This document shows, piece after piece, positions 1 through 4,264 of a stretch of DNA of 5,839 nt. Below the pieces are notes generated by a model that saw nothing but the letters and a program-made list of their open reading frames with translations, was not told the DNA's origin and did not search any database. The position numbers were made by a program, and so were the translations under genes. Position 1 is the first letter of the stretch. The number at the start of each line of letters is the position of its first letter. Source of the DNA: Deltaproteobacteria bacterium (GTDB lineage: Bacteria; Desulfobacterota; Syntrophorhabdia; Syntrophorhabdales; Syntrophorhabdaceae); the NCBI GenBank assembly GCA_003506795.1, contig DNYO01000044.1, forward strand, positions 1 to 5,839, in the 5' to 3' direction.

Positions 1-576
1 CCTGTTGACCAGGAATCCGGGGATGTCAACTTTGACTTCGACGGGCTCTTTTCCGAATTTTCTTGTAAGATCAATCGTGGCTGCGACGGTTGCATCGCTG
101 GTCTGGATGCCGCGGATGACTTCCACAAGCTTCATGAGCGGAACGGGATTGAAGAAGTGCATACCCACAACCTTGTCGGGCCTCTTCGTTGCCGTCGCCA
201 TCTCCGTCAGAGACATGGATGACGTATTCGAGGAGAGGATGACATCGGGTTTTGTAATCTCGTCGAGCTGAGCGAAGACCTCTTTCTTGATTTTCATCAC
301 CTCTACAACTACTTCTACGACGAAGTCGGCGTCCTTCATGGCTCCCATGTCGGTTGTGCCTTTGATCCTGCCCATAATGGCTGCCTTGTCATCTGCGGAC
401 ATCTTGCCTTTTTCAACGGTCTTGGCGAGGAACTTATCGATATTCTTGATCCCGCCTTCAACAAACCTGTCCTCGATGTCTCTCAGGATGACGTTGTAGC
501 CAGCCATCGAGGCCACCTGAGCAATACCGTTACCCATTACGCCGGCACCCAAAACTCCGATTGTTTTTATATCCAT
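1..576 (-). CDS. hbd: 3-hydroxyacyl-CoA (3-hydroxybutyryl-CoA) dehydrogenase, 3'-truncated by window edge
   Basis: Catalyses NAD(P)-dependent interconversion of (S)-3-hydroxyacyl-CoA and 3-oxoacyl-CoA in the cytoplasm, a beta-oxidation or butyrate-pathway step. Translating the minus strand from the ATG at 576-574 gives 192 residues with no stop up to position 1. The Rossmann NAD motif GVLGAGVMGNGIAQ lies at residues 7-20. The catalytic region SSNTSS is at 115-120 (Ser119 expected active), HFFNP at 140-144 (His140 is the catalytic base), Glu152 follows in VEVIRG, and PGFLVNR at 186-192 supplies the conserved Asn191. The protein is very like clostridial Hbd, for example in RDIEDRFVE near residue 32 and ATKRPDKVVGMHFFNP. 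The family is about 280-300 residues, so roughly 90 helical C-terminal residues lie outside the window. A strong ribosome site (AGGAGGGG, 581-588) sits just upstream. It shares its strand with the hydrolase gene upstream but has its own candidate promoter. Chain-length preference is not readable; a PaaH-type role is possible. Confidence 0.93.
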   Translation of the reverse strand, partial: MDIKTIGVLGAGVMGNGIAQVASMAGYNVILRDIEDRFVEGGIKNIDKFLAKTVEKGKMSADDKAAIMGRIKGTTDMGAMKDADFVVEVVVEVMKIKKEVFAQLDEITKPDVILSSNTSSMSLTEMATATKRPDKVVGMHFFNPVPLMKLVEVIRGIQTSDATVAATIDLTRKFGKEPVEVKVDIPGFLVNR

Positions 577-580
577 ACAG

Positions 581-588
581 CCCCTCCT
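581..588 (-). promoter_or_regulatory. Ribosome binding site of the 3-hydroxyacyl-CoA dehydrogenase gene
   Basis: On the minus strand the bases read AGGAGGGG, a near-perfect Shine-Dalgarno site ending 4 nt before the ATG at 576-574. It supports that start codon for the partial gene. Confidence 0.8.
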
Positions 589-632
589 ATAAAGTGATTT
601 TTGGAAAAATTAAAAAATTCACATGCCCATAT

Positions 633-662
633 ATCTAACTATTATTATGCATAACGTGTCAA
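633..662 (-). promoter_or_regulatory. Candidate sigma70-type promoter for the 3-hydroxyacyl-CoA dehydrogenase gene
   Basis: The minus strand shows a perfect -35 box TTGACA (662-657), an 18-bp spacer and a weak -10 TTAGAT (638-633) in an AT-rich stretch. Transcription would begin near 626, giving a leader of about 50 nt before the ATG. The -10 is only a partial match, so the assignment rests mainly on the -35 box and position. The architecture (TTGACA, 18 bp, T[A/T]AGAT) is the same as that of the promoter before the acyl-CoA dehydrogenase gene. A 10-bp palindrome lies in the spacer. Confidence 0.45.
645..654. repeat. Perfect 10-bp palindrome TTATGCATAA within the promoter spacer
   Basis: TTATGCATAA equals its own reverse complement and lies between the proposed -35 (657-662) and -10 (633-638) boxes of the dehydrogenase promoter. 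A bound repressor there would block RNA polymerase, so it is a candidate operator. Short AT-rich palindromes also arise by chance, and I do not recognise a regulator that binds it. Confidence 0.25.
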
Positions 663-763
663 CTGTTTTCGTCGCTAAAGCCAATATTATTGCGGGGTAT
701 GCGGCCAAATACCACTGGATGGACCACCTTGACATCCCGGGCCGATAATGCCGCTTTTCCATC

Positions 764-1687
764 TTACCGGTTTCGGTGTTGCTGTGTTTTGCCCGCGAGA
801 TGGGCAACCCGGGTCTTGAGATTCAGGAGGTATGCTTTTTCAGGTTGCTTCGGCCCCGGGTTAGTGTCGTATTCCTCTTGTTTAATCCGTTCGACGACTC
901 TTTCCACGGAGTCTTTTTCCATCTCCAGGAGTTCAAGTACACGTCGGCGGAAGGTGAACGCCGCTTCAAGGGAAGAGTCGAAAAAATCCTTCACGTCACT
1001 TCCCGTGTACACAAAATGGTGACCCTGGCAGAAAATGTCGGAATCAAGGGCGGCAAGGCGCTTCAGAGAGGTTATATAGGCATCGAAATCGACCAGGAAC
1101 TCGCTGACTATCTGTCCCGTCTGACTGCGGCAGCCGGCCGATTCGGTGGCAATAAGAATCTTGCGCTCCGGAATGTAATAACTGAGCATGTCTCTCGTGT
1201 GGCCGGGGGTAAAGAGCACTCGTACATTAATGGAGGAGTCTACCGGAAAGATCTTCTCCTCCTCGAAGATGACATCAACGTCGAAAGGTTCAAAAACCGA
1301 GTGGAGGATGGCGTTCCCGTCGATTTCAGGTGAGCTCTCTGCAAGACGGGTGAAGTTGCTGCTCAACGAAGTCATCAGGTCGATGGCGTTCGGACGTGAC
1401 AGGATCTCGCTTGCCCTTTTCGAAGCGCAGATTCTGATGCCGGGGAACATCCTTTTGAAATAAGCCGCTGCCCCGCAATGGTCATAATGGACATGGGTGA
1501 GGAAGAGAAACCCGGGGTTGCGGCCGGCGAGGGCCTTCCTGATATCCCTGACGTAGAGCGGGCCCATGGAATAAAAGCCGGCCTCGAAGAGCACAGGTGT
1601 GCCGCTATTCAGAAGGTAACACGGCGACCATGCGAATCCGGTTACATGGAAGTCTCGTTCAACGTGGCCTGTTGTTCCGAAGATCAT
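764..1687 (-). CDS. Metallo-beta-lactamase-fold hydrolase (MBL superfamily)
   Basis: A 307-residue, probably cytoplasmic enzyme of the metallo-beta-lactamase superfamily, whose members hydrolyse thioesters, lactones or other esters at a di-metal centre. The metal motif THVHYDHCG is at residues 64-72 (His65, His67, Asp69, His70). PGHT at 161-164 supplies His163, and QGHHF at 221-225 supplies the last His. The two Asp positions usually seen in motifs 1 and 4 appear to be Glu here: LFEAG (Glu35) and IATESAG (Glu182). The C-terminal 70 residues are charged and helical, rich in Glu, Arg and Lys, as in MBL proteins with an extra helical cap. No signal peptide is visible. The ATG at 1687 is the only usual start after the in-frame stop at 1720-1718; its ribosome site is a weak purine run. 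The gene diverges from the acyl-CoA dehydrogenase operon and precedes the 3-hydroxyacyl-CoA dehydrogenase gene on the same strand by 187 bp. A CoA-thioesterase-like role is suggested by context only. Confidence 0.88.
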   Translation of the reverse strand: MIFGTTGHVERDFHVTGFAWSPCYLLNSGTPVLFEAGFYSMGPLYVRDIRKALAGRNPGFLFLTHVHYDHCGAAAYFKRMFPGIRICASKRASEILSRPNAIDLMTSLSSNFTRLAESSPEIDGNAILHSVFEPFDVDVIFEEEKIFPVDSSINVRVLFTPGHTRDMLSYYIPERKILIATESAGCRSQTGQIVSEFLVDFDAYITSLKRLAALDSDIFCQGHHFVYTGSDVKDFFDSSLEAAFTFRRRVLELLEMEKDSVERVVERIKQEEYDTNPGPKQPEKAYLLNLKTRVAHLAGKTQQHRNR

Positions 1688-1716
1688 TCTTTTCTTCTTG
1701 CCATAGAGGCGAATTA

Positions 1717-1745
1717 ATTATATAAAAGCGGCAGGACTTATGCAA
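1717..1745 (-). promoter_or_regulatory. Sigma70-type promoter for the MBL-fold hydrolase gene
   Basis: The minus strand reads TTGCAT (1745-1740), a 17-bp spacer, then a perfect TATAAT (1722-1717). Initiation would fall near 1710, leaving a leader of about 23 nt before the ATG at 1687. Box quality, spacing and position agree well. It diverges from the promoter at 1857-1886, with about 110 bp between the two -35 boxes. Confidence 0.65.
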
Positions 1746-1791
1746 GGATTCTCACCGGGGTTTGAGTGAAAATGGTGCCTCGGGGAAGAAC

Positions 1792-1802
1792 GGGGTGACC
1801 CC
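1792..1802. repeat. GC-rich 11-bp inverted repeat GGGGT-G-ACCCC
   Basis: GGGGT and ACCCC form a perfect dyad around a single central G, roughly midway between the two divergent promoters. It follows two other CGGGG copies at 1756-1760 and 1781-1785. Its central position would suit a shared regulator, but no known operator is recognised. With only 1 nt between the arms it cannot form a normal RNA hairpin, so a protein-binding dyad is more plausible than a structural one. Confidence 0.25.
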
Positions 1803-1826
1803 TCGTTAACCGCCGTAAATCATTGG

Positions 1827-1836
1827 TAAACGTTTA
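1827..1836. repeat. Perfect 10-bp palindrome TAAACGTTTA upstream of the operon promoter
   Basis: TAAACGTTTA is its own reverse complement and ends 20 bp before the -35 box at 1857. The central CG with AT-rich flanks is a shape seen in several helix-turn-helix regulator operators, and the position would suit an activator or repressor site. The match is short and no regulator gene lies in the window, so this is a candidate only. Confidence 0.25.
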
Positions 1837-1856
1837 TTATATTTATCAGAATTAGC

Positions 1857-1886
1857 TTGACAGGCGAAAAGTGCTTTTGCTAAGAT
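1857..1886 (+). promoter_or_regulatory. Sigma70-type promoter of the acyl-CoA dehydrogenase operon
   Basis: A perfect TTGACA (1857-1862) is followed by an 18-bp spacer and TAAGAT (1881-1886), a 4 of 6 match to the consensus -10. Initiation would be near 1893, giving a leader of about 55 nt. It is the only good promoter before the three-gene operon. The spacer is 1 bp longer than ideal. Confidence 0.65.
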
Positions 1887-1897
1887 AGGTTTGCTAA
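1876..1897 (+). repeat. Direct repeat TTTGCTAA x2 over the -10 box and start site
   Basis: TTTGCTAA occurs at 1876-1883 and again at 1890-1897, 14 bp apart start to start. The first copy overlaps the -10 box and the second overlaps the expected transcription start. Occupancy by a protein would block the promoter, so this is a candidate operator. Chance or a local duplication remains possible. Confidence 0.3.
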
Positions 1898-1932
1898 TTG
1901 TTTCACAATATTGCATCATAATACCGTCAAAG

Positions 1933-1939
1933 AAAGGAG
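1933..1939 (+). promoter_or_regulatory. Ribosome binding site of the acyl-CoA dehydrogenase gene
   Basis: AAAGGAG ends 8 nt before the ATG at 1948. An in-frame stop (TAA, 1942-1944) lies between the two, so translation cannot start further upstream. Confidence 0.8.
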
Positions 1940-1947
1940 AGTAAAAT

Positions 1948-3102
1948 ATGGATTTCAAGATTTCCGATGAACTCGAATCAATGCGTAAAATGGCCTATGA
2001 TTTTGCTGTAAAAAATATCAAACCGACGATGGAAGAAGACGAGAAAGAGCACAAGTATCGTCCTGAGATGTTAAAGAAGATGGGCGATCAGGGCATGTTT
2101 GCCTGTCTGGCCCCCGAGAAGTTCGGCGGGTTGGGCCTGGAAGATGGAAACATGGCAGCCACCCTCATGGCAACCGAGCTGGCACGGGTCAGCCCGTCCT
2201 GGGGACTTCCCTTCAACCTTCAGATGAACGGTCCGCAGAATGTTCTCCTCAAGTTCGCAAGCGAAGAACTGAAGGAACAGTTCCTTCCGGGTCTTATCGC
2301 CGGTACGAGCGGCGGATGCTTCGCCATTACGGAGCCCAATTCAGGGTCCGACGTAGCCAGCATGAAGACGACGGCCACGGAAGTCGACGACGGTTTTATT
2401 CTCAACGGATCCAAGACCTGGATCTCGGGCGTTCCTTACTGCGGCTGTGGTGTAGTGTACGCAATGACGGATAAGGCAGCGAAGCACAAAGGCATGTCCG
2501 CATTCTTCATCGATTTCAACACCCCCGGCGTCGTTCAGAGGGCCATCACAACGAAACTCGGTCTCCATTGCGCACCGACAGGTGAGATCTTCTTCGAAGA
2601 AGCAAAGATTCCGAAAAGCGCGCTTGTCGGCAAGCTCGGCCAGGGCTTCAACATCTGTATGACGATGCTCAATTTCACCAGGTTGAGCTCAGCAGCCAGG
2701 GCAGTCGGCGTAGCTGAAAGCTGTATCGAGGAAGCCTGCAAATACGCAAACGAAAGAGAACAGTTCGGTCAGCCGATAGGTCAGTTCCAGATGGTGCAGG
2801 AACAGATCGGCCGGATGTCCGTTGAACACGAAGCATCAAAACTTCTCGTTCTCAGGGCAGCATGGCAGAAGGACCAGGGCATGAACAACACCCTCGAGAC
2901 CTCAATGGCAAAATACTACGCCGGTGAGTCAGCAAACTTCTGTGCTTCCGAAGCCGTAAAGATTTTCGGCTCCTACGGTTTCTCCTCCGAGTACCCCGTC
3001 GAGAGATACCTCAGAGACGCGAAGTCCTATCAGATAGTCGAGGGAACATCAAACGTCCAGAAAATGATCATTGCTCAGTTTGCACTTGGATACAGAAAAT
3101 AA
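1948..3102 (+). CDS. Acyl-CoA dehydrogenase (FAD-dependent)
   Basis: A 384-residue soluble flavoprotein that introduces a 2,3-double bond (or a related bond) into an acyl-CoA and passes electrons to electron-transfer flavoprotein. The length is typical of short/medium-chain family members. Order of domains: N-terminal helical (about 1-120), middle beta domain (about 121-230) and C-terminal helical (about 231-384). The family signature CFAITEPNSGSD is at 124-135, KTWIS at 156-160 contacts the flavin, REQFGQPIGQFQ at 270-281 carries the FAD-binding Arg and Gln, and VEGTSNVQ at 364-371 places the likely catalytic base at Glu365. The EGTSNVQ form is that of butyryl/short-chain and branched or alicyclic enzymes; glutaryl-CoA dehydrogenases usually read YEGTHDIH there. 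Substrate is therefore uncertain: butyryl-/crotonyl-CoA or an alicyclic carboxyl-CoA are reasonable guesses. It is the first gene of an operon with the biotinyl protein 31 bp downstream. An unusual YCGCG segment (164-168) lies in the beta domain. Confidence 0.95.
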   Translation: MDFKISDELESMRKMAYDFAVKNIKPTMEEDEKEHKYRPEMLKKMGDQGMFACLAPEKFGGLGLEDGNMAATLMATELARVSPSWGLPFNLQMNGPQNVLLKFASEELKEQFLPGLIAGTSGGCFAITEPNSGSDVASMKTTATEVDDGFILNGSKTWISGVPYCGCGVVYAMTDKAAKHKGMSAFFIDFNTPGVVQRAITTKLGLHCAPTGEIFFEEAKIPKSALVGKLGQGFNICMTMLNFTRLSSAARAVGVAESCIEEACKYANEREQFGQPIGQFQMVQEQIGRMSVEHEASKLLVLRAAWQKDQGMNNTLETSMAKYYAGESANFCASEAVKIFGSYGFSSEYPVERYLRDAKSYQIVEGTSNVQKMIIAQFALGYRK

Positions 3103-3120
3103 TAGAATCAGTCAATCTTG

Positions 3121-3128
3121 AAGGAGGT
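3121..3128 (+). promoter_or_regulatory. Consensus ribosome binding site of the biotinyl protein gene
   Basis: AAGGAGGT is a full Shine-Dalgarno consensus placed 5 nt before the ATG at 3134. It predicts high translation of this small protein within the operon. Confidence 0.85.
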
Positions 3129-3133
3129 AGTAC

Positions 3134-3349
3134 ATGGCTACAGAAATTACATGCCCGATGGTTGGAAAGATCGTAAAAGTTGATGTCAAAGTTGGCGACA
3201 AAGTAGGAGAGGACGATCAGGTTGCAATCCTCGAAGCAATGAAGATGGAAATGCCGATCGTATCGCCGGCGGCCGGAACCATAAAGGAAATCCTTGTTGA
3301 GGCCGGTCAGGAAGTTGAGGCAGATACGGTTATTGCAACTCTGGAATAG
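3134..3349 (+). CDS. Stand-alone biotin-attachment (biotinyl/lipoyl) carrier protein
   Basis: A 71-residue protein consisting of one biotinyl domain. It should be biotinylated by a biotin ligase and carry a carboxyl group between the subunits of a biotin-dependent carboxylase or decarboxylase. The motif EAMKMEMP at 34-41 gives Lys37 as the biotin site. The opening CPMVGKIVKV (7-16), GDKV (21-24) and the mirrored half SPAAGTIKEILVEAGQEV (44-61) form the expected flattened beta-barrel with pseudo-twofold symmetry. There is no Pro/Ala-rich hinge and no membrane segment, unlike AccB (about 150 residues) or the gamma subunits of sodium-pumping decarboxylases. It resembles the 70-75-residue free biotinyl proteins such as mycobacterial TB7.3 and Bacillus YngHB; the latter is also encoded near an acyl-CoA dehydrogenase. 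The gene sits between the dehydrogenase (31 bp) and the activase (24 bp). No carboxyltransferase or biotin carboxylase gene is present in the window, so its partner enzyme is unknown. Confidence 0.93.
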   Translation: MATEITCPMVGKIVKVDVKVGDKVGEDDQVAILEAMKMEMPIVSPAAGTIKEILVEAGQEVEADTVIATLE

Positions 3350-3360
3350 CTGACAAAAAA

Positions 3361-3367
3361 GGGGGAG
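3361..3367 (+). promoter_or_regulatory. Ribosome binding site of the activase gene
   Basis: GGGGGAG, preceded by an A-run, lies 6 nt before the ATG at 3374 in the 24-bp gap after the biotinyl gene. It supports the chosen start, which places the phosphate-binding loop at residues 5-12 as in HgdC. Confidence 0.7.
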
Positions 3368-3373
3368 AAGCTT

Positions 3374-4156
3374 ATGTTAGTTGCCGGGATAGATATAGGT
3401 TCGATTACAACTGAAGCTCTGCTTCTCGATAAGGATAAAGGGATATTGGGGTATACCATCCTTCAAACAGGTGCGGATTCCAAGAAGACGGCTGAGATGG
3501 CACTGGAAAAAGTGCTGGCCTATCCAGGTAAAAGCCCTTCAGATGTTTCCTATATTGTAGCTACCGGCTGCGGCAGAAAAAGAGCTGTTTTCGCCAAGCA
3601 GGCTGTAACGGAAATAACCTGTCTTGCAAAAGGCGTCAACCACCTTTTTCCGCAGGCCAGAACGATCATCGATATCGGCGGTCAGGATACGAAAGTGATA
3701 AGAATAGATGAGAAAGGCCGCGTTGTTGAGTTTGAAATGAACGATAAATGTGCCGCCGGGACCGGAAGATTCATTGAGGTCATGGCAAAGGCACTCAACG
3801 TAGAACTCGACAGGATCGGTGATCTTTCGCTGAGGCACAAGAAGGAATTAACGATCAGCAGTATTTGTACCGTATTTGCTGAGTCCGAGGTGATATCCCT
3901 CGTGAGTGAAGGTGAGGAACTTGATGATATCCTGTATGGTATCCACAAGGCGATCGCCGACAGGACCATGGGGCTCATCAACAGGCTCGGCGGTATTCAG
4001 AACGATGTCATTATGGCGGGTGGAGTAGCCAAGAACATTGGTGTGGTAAAAGCCCTGGAAGCAGCGCTCGGCACACAGCTCAAGATTTATGTTGAGCCGC
4101 AGATCGTTGGTTCGCTCGGCGCCGCCATCATCGCCATGGAAAAGACAACTGCGTAG
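3374..4156 (+). CDS. 2-hydroxyacyl-CoA dehydratase / benzoyl-CoA reductase activase (HgdC/BcrA/BadF-family ATPase)
   Basis: A 260-residue ASKHA-fold ATPase. Family members form a homodimer bridged by one [4Fe-4S] cluster and use ATP to push a low-potential electron into a 2-hydroxyacyl-CoA dehydratase, or act as ATPase subunits of benzoyl-CoA reductase. Visible motifs: phosphate loop GIDIGSITTE (5-14), second phosphate motif IDIGGQDTKVI (99-109), NDKCAAGTGRF (123-133) with Cys126, SSICTVFAESEVISL (162-176) with Cys165, and the adenosine motif MAGGVAKN (214-221). Cys126 and Cys165 match the cluster ligands of Acidaminococcus HgdC, also 260 residues, so the protein looks intact and functional. 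Likely oxygen-sensitive, hence an anaerobe. It is the last gene of the operon, and the terminator begins 20 bp after its stop. No dehydratase or reductase subunit lies beside it, so the client enzyme is unknown: 2-hydroxyglutaryl-CoA dehydratase, another 2-hydroxyacyl-CoA dehydratase, or an aromatic reductase. Confidence 0.94.
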   Translation: MLVAGIDIGSITTEALLLDKDKGILGYTILQTGADSKKTAEMALEKVLAYPGKSPSDVSYIVATGCGRKRAVFAKQAVTEITCLAKGVNHLFPQARTIIDIGGQDTKVIRIDEKGRVVEFEMNDKCAAGTGRFIEVMAKALNVELDRIGDLSLRHKKELTISSICTVFAESEVISLVSEGEELDDILYGIHKAIADRTMGLINRLGGIQNDVIMAGGVAKNIGVVKALEAALGTQLKIYVEPQIVGSLGAAIIAMEKTTA

Positions 4157-4176
4157 AAGAAGAAAATAGTGATATG

Positions 4177-4207
4177 AAAAAGGCCAGCTGAAAAGCTGGC
4201 CTTTTTT
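4177..4207. terminator. Bidirectional rho-independent terminator
   Basis: A 13-bp perfect stem (4177-4189 with 4194-4206) closes a GAAA tetraloop (4190-4193). The GC-rich core is GGCCAGCT/AGCTGGCC, flanked by a 5-A run on the left and a 6-T run on the right, so both strands end the hairpin with a U-tract. It lies 20 bp after the activase stop and 58 bp after the stop of the convergent TRAP gene, and can terminate both transcripts. Confidence 0.93.
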
Positions 4208-4264
4208 GTTTTCCTGGTGGAGGCTTCTCCCTGTGCAGGATAGCCGGGAAGAGGCCTGGTGTTA

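Noticed and set aside
5..499. Open frames on the plus strand at 5-271 and 287-499
   Set aside because: They lie antisense to the well-supported 3-hydroxyacyl-CoA dehydrogenase, have low-complexity Ser/Thr-rich translations, and show no ribosome site or family motif.
619..807. 62-residue minus-strand frame between the hydrolase and the dehydrogenase gene
   Set aside because: It overlaps the end of the hydrolase gene and the dehydrogenase promoter, lacks a ribosome site, and its translation shows no recognisable domain. A small hydrophobic C-terminal stretch is not enough to call it.
776..1333. 185-residue plus-strand frame antisense to the hydrolase
   Set aside because: It is a long shadow frame arising from the codon pattern of the MBL gene, which has intact catalytic motifs; no motif or start signal supports the antisense frame.
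1948..3102. Glutaryl-CoA dehydrogenase assignment
   Set aside because: Context makes it tempting, but the YEGTHDIH-type active-site segment and the glutaryl-binding Arg position do not match by manual alignment; left as an acyl-CoA dehydrogenase of unknown substrate.
3134..3349. Acetyl-CoA carboxylase AccB or a lipoyl carrier (GcvH-like)
   Set aside because: At 71 residues it is half the length of AccB and lacks the hinge and N-terminal domain; EAMKM is the biotin-type motif and differs from lipoyl sites.
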